Below are positions 46,719 through 59,924 of a DNA stretch of 64,000 bases, piece after piece. Numbering within the stretch: position 1 is the first letter of the stretch; every line of letters begins with the position of its first letter. This DNA comes from Balanoglossus misakiensis (lineage: Eukaryota > Hemichordata): contig CM082590.2 in assembly GCA_040954595.2 (NCBI GenBank), positions 7,626,001 to 7,690,000 on the forward strand. The letters run 5' to 3'. The translations under genes were made by a program, and so were the position numbers. Below the pieces are notes generated by a model. The model ran no database searches. It saw nothing but the letters and a program-made list of their open reading frames with translations, and was not told the origin of the DNA.

Positions 46719-48045
46719 GCTAGGTTATATATTCGATTTTGTCATTTCGATTCAATCTTCGGTCAAAACTTTTCCCCCAAAATGCATGACTTGTTTACTT
46801 TGCTGACTGTTTTGCATGCATATGTTCCTTTAAGGCGTGGTTTTCAGTAAGTATAATTATAATTATTCTAATTTCAATGGAACTTACTATATTATGAATA
46901 TAAATTCGGCGGACGTCAGACACGCCCAGAAACTCGACATTCGAACGTAGAAGAGCGCAGCCAGCGGTTGGATATAAAATAGAACCAGTAAATTTCCCCA
47001 TTTGGGGGTAGTGGAGGGTATCGCAGCGCCCCCATTAGGCAAGTGGAACGGGTCTGAGAGACCCAATTTGCTGGCAAATCCATAGAGGGAGCACCTCATT
47101 GCTCTTGGCAGTGTCCCAAACACAGTGTTGAAAAAATAAAATATAGAGATTTCTTTCCCACAAGAGACTAGTACATTAATATTTCACAAACAAGAGCATT
47201 TAAAAGTTTCACGACAAAGTTGCGATAGAGGACTTTTGGTTGTTAGCTGAGATTCCCCAAGAAAGCAGTAATGACAATATCAAAAATAGAGTTCATTATA
47301 TTAAAGCTTTTATTTCAATGTTAGAAACTACACACATTTTCAAATCTTCACCCCAAAGGGGACAAGAAAGGAAAGGGTTTCAAACATCAATACAACTGTA
47401 CATGTTGTATGATAAAGTCAAAACACACACCAGTTGTCTGCACAGTGGTTGCTGTCGTGTCTAAGACATGGCATCTTGATTCTGATTGGTCAAAGAGAAT
47501 TAAGACAAAATCCAGCTGTGACCCAAATGAGCTGAACTTTGCCAACAAAAACAACAACAACAACAACAAAACAAAGAATGTATTTTGTAATGTTGACAAG
47601 TTGTTTACAACAAGATGCAACTCGAGTACGGAGTCTTTCGAAAAGCTATCGGTCACGTGATCGTTATTTTACAGCTTGACGTCATCCATAGTACCGTCAT
47701 AGCGACATGCCTGTTGCTAAGATTCCATGTCAAAGATAGTGCCAACATCCGCGTTTCCATGACAACATTTGGGTGTTGACTCATATATAATTGTAGTGTT
47801 AACACAACTACAATAGTAAACAAAATACACAAACACAAACAAAAAAATTCAACATCAGGATAAACGTGGCTTCAACATAAGAAAGAAAGAAATTATGGTA
47901 TATAATCATCTCTAATTTACATATGTTCATATTTGGCCAAAAGGTGGTGTTTAAATATTCAAATGACCACACCGTGCTGAAAATCTGTGATTAGTATAGG
48001 TGAATATAGTGGGATGGATAACAATAGGCCACTACATGCACTGAT

Positions 48046-48145
48046 TGTAGGCTAGTGGGGGGGGGGGGTGTTACTCCTATTGAAAAACCTTGTTGGGTTC
48101 CAGACAATATATTTCAATAGGAGCACCCCCCCCCCTCTCACTACA
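48046..48145. mobile_element. ~100-bp hairpin with poly(G)/poly(C) arms
   Basis: The stretch tgtaggctagtgggg, a G-run and tgttactcctattgaaa is mirrored by tttcaataggagca, a C-run and ctctcactaca. It is a compact MITE-like palindrome. Confidence 0.65.
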
Positions 48146-48486
48146 GCATCACACTGAGGTAATTGTCTATATACCCTAGCATCTGAAATCAATTTTCTCT
48201 AATAGGACACTTTCATTTTTGGAATAACCATTCTGACTGAGCAAAGCTTTCTTCCAGACATTGAAGCGATATCTGAAAGAGACAAAAGAGACAATTAAAA
48301 CACATGGGTTCACCAACATATCAACTGTCTTTTTCAATAGCTTTCAAATAAACATACAAAGACATTTAGGACCATTAGGCTAATATCCATTCCACAATTA
48401 AGCGTTCCACTACAATTTCCGAAAGCAAAGAACATTTGGGGATGGTTGTATCAGATATGCAAATTATGCTTACCGTGTGTTTACCT

Positions 48487-51400
48487 TCAGATGGACAGGA
48501 CAGTAACTATCACAATCATTAAGGCACCAAAACTGACAGACAGGCGTCCAACTCCAGAATCTGCATTGATGAAAGCAAAATATTTCGATTAAATGTTCAG
48601 ATTTTGCAAAAATATTGGATGTAAGTGTGAAATAGTAGACAGTTATGATCAATATAAACTATCCAGTTCATCCAAGTTTTCATGTCAATTTTGCTTTGTT
48701 GTCGATCAATTTATGCACTTTCGTGTCAAATTTTGCAAAATTGACCTTTAGTCACTCGTTTCTGTGACGATTGAACTTAAAATATATGTTAAACTGGACA
48801 GTTCAAATCATATACAGGTAATACATTAAAGCCCCAGTAATGATAATTTTGGTCTATCTTGTCAGTATTTTTCTCTTGTGTATCAACTCCAACTTTATGA
48901 AACGTTTGCTTTAAGTCTTTAGCCTACCAGCAAAGCCTGCACATGACCTGGAGGCCACTGTTACTGTTGACAAATGAATTTGAAATAAATCTTAATAAAA
49001 ATGCTGATTACTACAAAATGGCTGTGTTGAAAAAAATACTGCAAATTTTTTTATGTTTCGCAGAGTAGAACAGAAACCACAGTTGATACACAAAAACATT
49101 AATACTGTGAGATTAGTCCAAAGTTTGATGTGTTACCGGGTTTTAATAGAAACTCGTTGGCTGAACCCACCTGTTGTACTTGCTTTTGTTGTCATTGGAG
49201 ATGCAGTTGTTGCCATGGCTATCCATTGATTACATCACAAACACATGCAAGTAAAAACACCCACAAATTACATCAGATTCAAGCGGTACTCCCGTTTTAC
49301 AGGATTTACTTAAATGTATACAATCAACATTTATATATGGTAAAACAGCGTTTGGTGGCGCACACGATTTTGAAAATTTCCATGGTAACTGTCACAGTGG
49401 CAAAATTTGAATGGTGATTGCATACCTTTAACACCCTCCCTGAGTAAAACAGTCGTTACTGGGTCTTTCAAAGACAAAATGAGTCCTTAACCCAGGCAAA
49501 GCACCACTTTCATCTATTCACCAGCATTTAAACTGTTTCTCATCTCTCGCTAAGTAGAGTTGTACCATACAATAGTACCGGTATGCTTTACGATTTACCA
49601 TCTGGTCATAAACTAATTAGCGAGACAAATAATTAGATCCATATTCTCTAACCAACCAACCAACCATCAAGCCAATAAAAAAGCCATTCATTCATTCATT
49701 CATTCATTCATTCGTTCGTTCATCTGTCTGTCCATTCATCCATTTATTCATCCATACATACCAGGGGGGGGGGGGAGGGGTACATACATGCACACATCTG
49801 TATAAACTGTTCCCTGTCATTCTGTAGGAAGATTTGTATAAATAATTTGCATAATAATTTTACCTGCTGTGCAATCAGTTTTACCAGTGATATCAATACA
49901 ATCAGTCACTGCTCCAGGGTCTACTTTCAGACACAGTCTATTGTAGGCACTGCAGTCCGTCTCTGACAGGATTTGTACGCTTGCTGTCATACCAGTAGTC
50001 AATCCCTTGTCGGCAGTTCCATCTGCACTTGCAGGCAAGGTTGTTGGTGCATCAGTGATGACATCAATGGCATCAGACACTTTGGCTCCACCTGCAGCAA
50101 GGTCTTCATTGTCAGACAGATGTAACTTGTAGGATGTTATGCCTACCTCTGATGCAATAGGGTTGATCAGACCAGCATTGAAAGTCAGTATGGTCGCAGC
50201 AGTTCTATTCAACTTATACGTCGTTGGCGCTGTGACTGCAAATGTGTCTGCTTTGAAGGTAATTGCTGGAGATAAAGAAGATATTTAAAAAAAAATTAAA
50301 GATGAGTGTAATTTCAAAGAAGTCCTAACCACCCAGCAGGACTTCTCTATTGACATCAATTTTTCTAAACCCAAGGTGATTTTAACTTGAATTTAACTAT
50401 TACATTTGCACTGTCTATAGTAACACAGAAACGAAAGGTTTGCAATTTTGGTCAACTTAAAACTCAACTACATTTTCTACAAGTAATCTAATTCCTAAAA
50501 ATCATTATTACATATTCATATTGATGGGAGTTGTCACAGCTCCTTCTGTATACATAATAATCAAATTTAGAGAGTTCTAAAGTGCACGAGGTGGCAGTGA
50601 ACTAGCAAAAAGGACTTGAATTTCTTCAACGATAAACTTGAATAAAATGCACAAAAATCAACAATATCATAGTAATGTTAGGGTATAAAATATATACACA
50701 CTGACAAACGCAGCACAGGAAAGGAACTGGATGGGTATACAGAGGATGGAGCAATAGGACTCACAAAATTATTTCCTATCATTTTCAAGGCGCTTTGGGG
50801 ACAGTTATAAAATCGACACTCGAAGGGAGATATAAATTAACCTTGCAAATATATATGACAAATTAGATAAACAAGTTCGTATTAACAAACGTATCTTATG
50901 TTTACCTGCACAGTTTGTTGCTCCGGCTTGACCTGTAGTGGTGCCGATGTCCAGGCATTGCTCGGCTTCACCTGCGGTGGTACTCACACCCCCACCTTTG
51001 ATCAGTACGCAGAGTTTGGCTGCGGCTGTACAGTCTGCCTCAGTAGCAAATTTGAGAGTTGCGGTGTTTCCCGTTAAGGCTTGCGAAGTAACTCCCCCAT
51101 TAGTGATGGTCTCAGGGTCTGTAGCAGTTGGAGCGTCACCAGCAGCAGCTTGTTTCCCACCAACCTCATTGCCAGAGCCATCAACAAAGTAGACATCAAT
51201 GCCATTTATCACGCCACCATTAGCAGCTGAACTAACAGTTGCAGTGAATGTGATAATGGTATCCGTTACTCTGTTGTACTCAATATCAGTGAGAGAAGCT
51301 GGGTCGGTTATGGCATAACTGTCTAATACCACATCTACGAGAAAAGAAGGAGCAAACATGTCATGATCTCATGTACACTGGCAAGGTACCTTTACATTAG

Positions 51401-52105
51401 CCATTAATTCAAAACTGCAGCCCAACATTCATGAAATCTGTGCATACTGGCAACTAGTGGAAATCAATCCAAGCTGGTTAAATAGCATTTAGTTATATGG
51501 GTGCATTTTAAATGGAAGGAAAATATTAATTTCAAAAAAATTACGCTTATTGTCACCATAGAGATAAACACAGTAATTGACAGCCATTTCTAATTCCAAA
51601 TTTGAGAAACTGAATTTTGTTCTCTTGTACAGAATTTTGCATTGTGACCCTCAGTTTCTATTCTCTAATTTTAAAAGGAGTCATCTAAAATTGTCCAGCA
51701 AAATATGAGAACAAATTTTAAGGACACAAATTTTCAGACGCATGCTACCATTAATTAAGAATGCAAAATTGCAGCCCAACATTCATGACACACACACACA
51801 TTACTGACCGTCGCCGTAGCTTCCTTGCATGCAGAACAGAAATGCAGACAGACCCAAAAACACAGCTGTGTACCTGGAAGGAAAAAGGGGGACATAAAAC
51901 ATTGCACAACAAACATCTGCTGTGAAGATCATAGAAATTTTAAATGTGTACAATATCAAGTTATTAGGACATCAACTTTCAACATCCCTCACTCGCCCAG
52001 CAGTTATTTCATTTCTCAGCCCGAGTCTGTGGTAGATCAAACACTATACCTCGCTACAACGCGTGGCGGTCTTAAATAATCTCTCAAAGATACTTACATC
52101 TCCAT
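48487..52105 (-). CDS. Predicted secreted/surface-anchored protein with two related domains
   Basis: Exons inferred from splice sites are 52105-52098, 51873-51809, 51334-50906, 50265-49864, 49218-49171 and 48560-48487. They give 341 residues in one frame. Exons 1-2 encode a signal peptide (Y-T-A-V-F-L-G-L-S-A-F-L-F-C). Exons 3 and 4 each encode one ~140-residue domain, probably beta-rich, ending in a cysteine pattern (D-C-x..-L-C-x..-C-L/I-D-I-x..-C). Exon 5 is a Thr/Ser-rich stalk, and exon 6 ends in a hydrophobic segment (F-G-A-L-M-I-V-I-V-T-V-L-S-I), a GPI-attachment signal or terminal membrane helix. The domain exons and the stalk exon are phase 1 at both ends, so domains could be shuffled. 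I do not recognise the family; a role at the cell surface is inferred. The first exon is only 8 coding bases. Confidence 0.65.
49680..49780. repeat. ATTC microsatellite and poly(G) tract
   Basis: (CATT)n with point changes at 49680-49755 is followed by an 11-base G-run near 49765, inside the intron between exons 4 and 5 of the surface-protein gene. Confidence 0.8.
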
Positions 52106-52859
52106 TTTCACACGAGTACCGCAATGTCGCTGAGTGAACTGAAAACCTTACGTTTCTTTATCCCATATATAGAGAATGGATGATTGCGATTGGCTGATAC
52201 GATACTCAGTGCTATGGAAACCAGTTTGTTTGTGTCAAACTCTTGTTTGATTGGTCATATTATTTATATGCCTGACACAGTGCTCTTTGATTTATGTTGA
52301 GGCTGTTCTAGATGATGTTTTCAGTTCCAGATTCATCTACCCGGTACAGCATTCACAACAGAGTTGACGTATAGAAAAGAAATTGTGTGTTTTTTCCTTA
52401 TGTTGATAGTGAAATGTATTGGGAGACGATGGATTGTATGAACAAACAGTTAACTGTTTTAATATCTAATTTTTAAACATTGCAAAACAGAGTAATGGAT
52501 TCAAACAACAAATTTCTTGTATCAACATATTTTGCCATTCAACTTTTTAATGTGACTGGGTCTATACAATCTCTATCTGTCTGTCTGTCTGTCTGTCCCT
52601 CCCTCTCTTTCTTTCTGTCTGTCTGGCTCTCTCTCTCATATGTATCTGTGGATGCTTGAAATAACACAGCACTCAATAGCACATCGATGTTTTTTTATTA
52701 TTTTATGGTTCTAGCTAAGCTAACCTCTAGCACGTAGGCAAACTGATTTCTTATGAAGCAGTGTCATTTATATAACTTTATAAGGTTATTATTTACAGGA
52801 GACACTCAGTCGCCTTTTTAAGATAAGAAGAAAAGTGACCATATATCAGGATTAAGTGT
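52106..52859. other. Upstream of the surface-protein gene
   Basis: The likely promoter is within the first few hundred bases. A CTGT/CTCT microsatellite lies at 52573-52640. No other gene. Confidence 0.45.
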
Positions 52860-54735
52860 TGCTTATCTTGGAAGTTGCAGACATTTATTAATACATTGAA
52901 CCATAAAAACCCCTCTGTCGGGCTGTAAAATCGTGACTCTGGTTGTTAAATAAAAATTCCTAAGACTTGTCAAAACAATTAAGGCGAGGACTACTCCGTT
53001 CCATGGTACAGAGATTATGGTGTGAAAGGTTTCACTTGAGAAGCAATATTCATTTTCAAATTGCAAGGAGTTTCCTTAAATCACATATTTAGGTTGATTA
53101 TGGCATATTGTCAAGAATTAAAAAAGGGACTTAACATGGACCTGGTTTGATTTCATTACAGACATTTGCAGACATGCATATGGTAGCACCAAGCAACTGC
53201 TAGACATCCTTTCTCATAATTTGAAATGAAAAAATCACAATGATATAAATGCACAGACTGCCAGGGAAACTGGCTAGTATAAAAGTGAACACAGATTGTG
53301 CATTTGTATGTATTATAGCAAAGATGTCATCAAGAAATAAATCAACAGAAATTTGGAAATACAGAAATGCCACTTTCATGACCTCTGAGTGACCTTACAT
53401 CCTGGTCTCTGTAAACTGATGACCATGAGTACAGCTGCATTCACAAACACCTCTGGAGGGGGGGGGGGGGGGGGGGTGGCGGGAGAATTCAATTTTTGTT
53501 ACCGTTAATTTTCACATGCACAACGCGAATATTTTCAAATCCCCCCCTTCCAAACTGCCAAAATTTTGAAATCCCCCCCCCCATTTTCTTTCACAGAGCA
53601 AAACACATCACCTATCTATCTTGTAAAAAAGAAAAACAGCGCTCCCATGAAAAGAATTTGAAACTGATGTTTCTCCTAGTGGGTATTAAAACTGAACATT
53701 GTTTTATTTTTTAAGTATTTGTATGATGTGTTGGGAGACATTGTAAACCGAGAATTGAAGGGGGTGGAGGGGGTGTCCCCCTCCCACGTAAGAAAATTTT
53801 ATAAAATACAGAGCTTAGGGAGGACAAATTTAACCGTCGCCGCTCAAAGTTATCATGGGGTGGGGGCAAGTCCCCTGACCCGGGACACTAGAAATTTTGT
53901 AAAATAAAGGGTGTGAAACTGCATTTTTGTGGACTCAAAATAAATATTTAGTCGTCAAAGTTTTCAAGTCCCCCCCTTTCAGTCCCTAAATTATTTCAAA
54001 TCCCCCCTTACATACCCTCATCTTTTTCAAATCCCCCCCCCTCAATTCTCCTGCCCCCCCCCCCCCCCTCCAGAGGTGTTTGTGAATGCAGCCTAAAATT
54101 TCAGGTGATCAGCACCGACACAGCACAAGATAGAATTCAAAATTTTCTACTTCAAACTGTGGCATGAGTAAGTAAAGAAAAGTGTGCTGCAATATGTGGT
54201 ACTATTATAATTCTTTAAAAATATAAAGTCCTCATTTGAAAGTGTGTGCCCATAAAATAGGCCATAAAACCAGACCTACTGGAATTAATCTCAACCAGAC
54301 ATGTATTTTATAATAAGGACAAAAACGTGTTGCCTTGTTCATGCATGCAATTAAAATACACACTTTACAACTTTTCAATTTCCTCCTCTAATTAATTTCT
54401 AGGTTAGTAACACAAAACTGTATCCCTTTATTTCTATTATTAATGACATTATCAGGTAAAATCTACTGCGCAGGTAGGAAAACAGATTACTTCGTAGCAT
54501 TGGTATTTATATTAGGCAAGTTTATCATTTAAAGCAAACACCCGGCCGGTTTTGATAGATTAGAGTGACCATATATAAGCATACACTATTACTTAACGTG
54601 AAAGCTAAAATTTTGTCAATACATGTACATATAAAAACACCATTGTTGGAACGCCCTCGCATGACTCTGGTTGCTAAGCGATAGTTACTGAAGTTTGTAA
54701 GAAATAAGAAAAGTTCTTTGGTTTCATCGCAGAGA
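52860..54735. repeat. Left arm (outer part) of a large inverted repeat
   Basis: This segment, apart from the insertion at 53432-54093, reappears reverse-complemented at about 62820-64000. For example, gcttatcttggaagttgcag at 52861 matches the very end of the window. The arms are diverged by substitutions and small indels. Confidence 0.8.
53432..54093. mobile_element. 662-bp TIR element with TA target, empty site preserved in the other arm
   Basis: The ends are CAGCTGCATTCACAAACACC and its near-mirror GGTGTTTGTGAATGCAGCC, continuing into G-runs and C-runs, flanked by TA on both sides. The matching place in the right arm (about 63440) lacks the element, which gives a natural empty site. No transposase is encoded, so it is a non-autonomous Tc1/mariner-like element. 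The interior has repeated ttcaaatcccccc motifs. Confidence 0.8.
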
Positions 54736-57700
54736 AATTATGCTAAGAAGATTCAAATACTGGTATGAGTTTTATATTGGTAGTGTGAGTTTCTTTACAC
54801 AGAAAAATGTCATGGGTCATGCAACTTCAAATAAGACGCAGTGATGGAGCCATAAATTTGAGGCAAAGAGGGACAAGCAGGTGGAGAGATCTGCAGTTAT
54901 GAAAAATAAACTTTGAAATGTTGATGGTGGTGGTTGTTTTGTCATTGTTGTTGTGGTGGTGGTGGTTGTCGTGGCGGACACACACAAAAACAAATTGAAA
55001 CATATTTCAGTTCAAAGTGAAAATCACACTGGTGTCTTAGATGGGACAACCAAAAAGCTATAAATTATGCCAAACCACAGTCCCTGTAATAGAGGGACTG
55101 TGGCCAAACCTAAAGATAACCCCATCCGGCCTTGCAGTGTGGAAATATGTCAAGTGGTTGCTCATTGGCCTATTCTGAGTACTGACCGATATTTGGTGTT
55201 AAAGTGTTTCAGTTTGAAAAAAGTCAACTCACCGAGTTTGAATTTATGATAGCGGGACACACCTGCGAAAACACATCAATGTGTGGTCTCACCTCAAGTT
55301 TATTTCTACAGGAAATTTAGGCAAACAGTGCCACCATGCCTTTCTGAGTTAGGGGAATTGTTGAAAGAAAATAAAAAATTCTATGATAAAAAATCACATA
55401 GAGATTGAGTTAAAAGCAGACACAGACAGGCGAGTAGGCAGATGGACAGACCGAGAATATAATAACTGTACAGAAAGATAAAGAGATCACTCTTTAATGA
55501 CAAGATTGTATCCCATAGTGCAAAGGAATGCAGAGAAATAATAAGTTGGCCTTTTTATTAGTTTATCTTTTCGTGGCACTCAGAAAACATTTTATCTGTT
55601 TGAAATATTTAATGAACCATCCACAGCAACTCTAACCTGAGTTTTTTTTTTAATTTCGATTTTTCAATGGCTCGTAATTGTTTCCCAAACGCATTGGCAC
55701 TCTTACTCTGCATGGTCATGATGGTGCCCTTATCCTACTTTAAGTGAGAAATGTTCGTTTGAGTGCCGTCCTTCAAAGTCTGCGCACAAAGCTATAATTT
55801 TACTGACACACTCTTATGGTGTGAATGCCTGGAATGCACTTGACACTGTTACTGTGGCAAGTGTTTGTGGACATGTCGTGACGAATTGAAGAATTTTACA
55901 GTTTTGTAAAATTCCCAATTTCACCTGGATCCTGGTAGCAACATCCTGTGTGTTGATACTCAGACACTACTTAAATAGGATTAACACCATGTATAATACA
56001 AGCACCAATTGGAGTCTAGTTCATAGCAACTACAACGAGACGGTTGTGTTTAGTATTTCATGCGTATTCTTCCCTTGGACAGGTGCAATAATACCACAAA
56101 AATCTTTATAAATGTGACAAAATTTATGAAATGATTATACGCCTTGGCGCCACTGACTTCTGTTTGCATAAGGCTCATACAGATTAAAAGTCACCATAAA
56201 CAACACAATAAATAGGGTTAAAAAGGTATAGTTCCTCTATTTCCCTAAATGTGATTATTTTGAAATTTCCATTTTATAGTGGAAAAGTCGTTATTTACAA
56301 ATTTGTTTTTAAACGTGTTTGCTCAGGTGTGCTCCAACATCATAAATTCTTACTCAGCATGTTGCCTTCTTGCACATACTAGCTGTTAAGTACCGGTAGA
56401 TTGAAACCCTGGATTCAAACTTTGACCTAAAAAATATCAGCCAGGTACTCAGAAGAAGCCAATAAAATCTGAGCCATAAATAACATGACATATAGATTTC
56501 TACATACTTTGTCAAAAATCAGTTATCTCGGGTTGAACCTATAGACTTGCCCCCCCCCCCCTATGCCGTTCTTAACATTAATTTTTAACTTTTGAACAGT
56601 AAAATGATGATGATGATGATGGTGATGATGATGGCGATGATGATGATCATGCTGTGACAGTCCCTATACACAGACTTGGATACAACCTGTAGTCCAGTTC
56701 TGTGTTAGCAAAGATGCCACATTTCTGTGACAAGGGCTGTAACCAGTGCTTGATGACATACTAGTAGCTACATACACAATGCGGTACACTCGATGTTTAT
56801 TAGAAACTTCTGGACGGTAAACACTCAAACCCTACTTGTTGAATTATGTAGCCATTGTAAACTACAGTTATCGCAGACCTCCTTGACGGTAGTCGACTAA
56901 GTAACTTAAACCCTCGTTAAATACTTTGGTCGATACTTAGCCAAGTTGGTTGATCCAGTGTACTACATACATGTGAGTAGCGGTATCATGCTCTCTCTCC
57001 CCTCTCCCCCCCCCCTCTCCTTCCCACTCGCTCTCCCTCTTCCTCGCTCTCTCTCTCACACACACATCTTCCCTCTCCCCCCTGTCACCTGACCCCCCTT
57101 CTCTCTCCAACCCCCTCTTCTCTCCCCCACCCTCCCCTCTCAAAACTGTCACAACCTCACAAGTAAAAATAGCAAGCGTGATCAGCTAACCACAACGAAC
57201 GAGTCGGTTATACATTAACTTCATTTCTTCACTTCAATCCATATGAAATGTAAAGTGAAATATTTGCCACTTAACCATTCATTTTAAAAAATACATTTCA
57301 ACTTTGAACTAACCTGACAACACAGTCATTTCCATATCTGTAATTTCCGCAAGACTTGCACGCGTATTTGAATTATCCATAATGTCTCGTAGCCACTAAA
57401 CTCCAGTTTAAGCTAGCTATACACCAACTCTATGCAATTTCAATTTTGTCTGCTAAAGAAAAAAATTATTCATATTGTGACGGACAGTCGCCAAACAGTG
57501 ACCTGACTGACCTCAGCATATTGCAAAAGTTATCAGATGAAGAACCGGATACCAGTCATGTTTGTACAGTAAACACAGACTGTTACTTGTATATTAAACA
57601 GGAAAGTACCTCACACAAGTTCTCCATTGTACAGAATTATTAAATGTAATACTCTACACGTCCATCGATCAATCATAACTTGCTCGCTTTACTTGTTACA

Positions 57701-57780
57701 CCTCTCATACGTGAATTCGACATTTAAAGCTTGGGTTCTGTCTGCAGGTTCGTGTCACTAGGTAAAATTTTGATGACAAA
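54736..57780. other. Segment absent from the right arm; no clear gene
   Basis: In the right arm the flanking parts are joined directly near 62815, so these 3 kb were inserted on the left or deleted on the right. Contents: a GGT/GTT-rich microsatellite (54925-54975), GATGAT repeats (56605-56645) and a pyrimidine-rich tract (56990-57140). A possible short exon is noted at 57314-57380. Confidence 0.55.
57314..57380 (-). CDS. Possible first coding exon of an unidentified gene
   Basis: An ATG opens 22 codons (start M-D-N-S-N-T-R-A-S-L-A-E) to a GTTAGT donor in phase 1. No downstream exon was found on the minus strand down to 52 kb, so this may be chance. Confidence 0.15.
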
Positions 57781-58885
57781 ATTTTTTCATGCACAAAGCA
57801 TTTGCAAAGAATATTGCTACATCAGTATTCCGTAAGTGTCAAGCATGTGACCTTGATAATACAATAAAAATCACTGAAAAATGTAGCGCATCATAGAAAA
57901 CAAAGTATAACAAAAACTGCCTTCATCAATGCAAAATTCACCCACTTTGTTTTTCTCCCTGGCCACCCCTATAAAATTTGACGAATGTACTTTGGTCTCA
58001 GCTACGCTGTCGATCTCCACGTGGGGAAAACCATTTCTTTGCTGGGGGGGGGGGGGGGGAATCCCACCAATTTTTACCACCAGTTTTACTTTATTCTCAA
58101 GGCATTGCAGAAAACAGAAAATATAACAAAAACTTCATCAATGCTAAATTCACCCAAACACTGGATTTAGAAAATAGGGTGGTGGCCATGAATCCATATA
58201 GCGAGAGAGAGAACCAAATTAGTCCTGGCATTTGAGAGACGGGGGAGGGAAGGGGAAAGGGAGGGGTGAAAGGGGACAAAGATTGCGTACAGTGTGTAAA
58301 CCTAAGTGACGTCATACCGTACTTTAATCACACAGGATCCATGAGTGTACATCTATAGTTGCCTACTTCCACTAATTTATTATAAGCAAGAAAGCTTGTG
58401 TGCCCTTTGCTTGTTTGTTTACTGTCTGTCGCCATAGAGATACAATTCTACCTGCGCGCCTTTTCGCAATACGCGTTGAACGGTTTGAAAATTTATGCTT
58501 GTTTTTATGTTGCTATCGATACTGCTGTAAACACAAGGATGATTTATCGGTATGGACCACAGCATGCAATCAAGATTTCACCAGTCATTTTCAATACTAG
58601 TATAAAGAACCTGAATTGTGCAATTAATCAAAATATAGTCCTCAGTGTGTTAGGGTCTGCAAGTCTGAACACGGAGAATTATGGCCAAAATTTGACATGT
58701 AGATTGTAGCAACTCATATTTTCGGCACCTAACATAAAAGATGTTAATCACTTCAGCATATACCGGTAGACACTCCATGGTATTGGTACAGGCAAATAAA
58801 ATATGGACATGCAGTGACGATAAGGGCGATCGTCATAGCAAAGAAGCAACAGAGATCTTGCATGAGCATTCACATGCAGGAAAAT
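57781..58885. repeat. Left arm (inner part) of the large inverted repeat
   Basis: It matches about 61935-62815 in reverse complement. A third, direct-orientation copy of much of it lies at about 59925-60900. Poly(G) occurs near 58045, and a purine-rich gggaggg tract at 58240-58280. Confidence 0.75.
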
Positions 58886-59514
58886 TCTCACACCACAGCA
58901 ATGTTGGAGATAATGTATTATTTTCCTTGCCATCATAACAAACAGGAAATAAAATAAAAAATTATTTTTGATGCAAAAATTCGCGCAAACACTGGATTTA
59001 AAAATTAGGGTGATCAGTCGGGAGTTTTGTACTTTGTTGTGCTATGAGGCGACCCCAACACTGTATAAAGTTTGAGGGATTGTCCTTTGGTTATCGTCGT
59101 TCATGCTGATATTACCACCTGGCTGATAGATCGGGCATCATCCGTCATAAATAATGTAAATAGTGCGCTGACAGCCATGATGATTCAAGAAGCTGTATTC
59201 CTGTCAGGACATAGCCAGACTGTTTGGTTGCCAATGACTACCGTTGATGTTTGTTTGTACTCTGAGAGCGGCAGAGTGACAGTTGCTATAAATATGAAGA
59301 GGGTCGAGGCAGTATCTCTGAAAGAATGTCACAAAAATTTAATTTTATGTGTGTAAATATTATCACTCACCGGTCGTCCTAGAATTTATGTACCAGGTAG
59401 TGTAGGGGAAAGGTTGATATGGCAGTATACAAGCCAAAGTTATTTGTCCTAAAATTGATCGAGCTCCATTTACTTTTAGAGGGATGCATTTGGATAAAAC
59501 GAGGGTGTCACTGC
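58886..59514. other. Spacer, no feature seen
   Basis: A 94-residue frame (59072-59356) has no recognisable domain. Nothing else supported. Confidence 0.4.
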
Positions 59515-59650
59515 TTAAAGGGACATTAGCTGTAACTTTTGGCTTTATTTACAATATTTGTGTGATACATATCAAATGCAATGTCAAAAGCCCATCAAAG
59601 GAAATAATAAATACTAGTAATGTCACGGGTGACCGACTTTGTCCCTTTAA
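59515..59650. mobile_element. Short TTAA MITE with AGGGACA ends
   Basis: TTAA AGGGACA on the left and TTTGTCCCT TTAA on the right bound a 136-bp segment. The terminal bases match the foldback MITE family near locus A, but the interior differs. Confidence 0.7.
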
Positions 59651-59924
59651 GTCATAAAATTCGAACAGAGACGATGTTAAACCGAAATCTGGCCCAATTT
59701 ATGAGGTGGCCGCCCGACGGAAAAGCGGTCAGAAATGTGTTTGTCAGTGCACTCAATGGTGACAATGCATAAATCACACATGACAAGTGTATACTTGTTT
59801 TGTCCCAATTTTATCAGTAATGGGTCAAAATGTGTCAGCAAATCACTTAAGTACACGTGCACAGGCGACAGGGTGTGTAAAAAGAATTTAATTTTCATAT
59901 TATTGAAAATCGCCGAAATTTTCC

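Larger units (their letters stand above)
43844..48045. other. Intergenic region
   Basis: No supported gene. It should contain the locus C promoter. It holds a GC palindrome (45963-45996), an AGAC/AGAG microsatellite (46545-46715) and AT-rich single-copy sequence. Confidence 0.45.

Noticed and set aside
46412-46723. 103-residue Arg/Glu-rich protein
   Set aside because: Translation of an AGAC/AGAG microsatellite.
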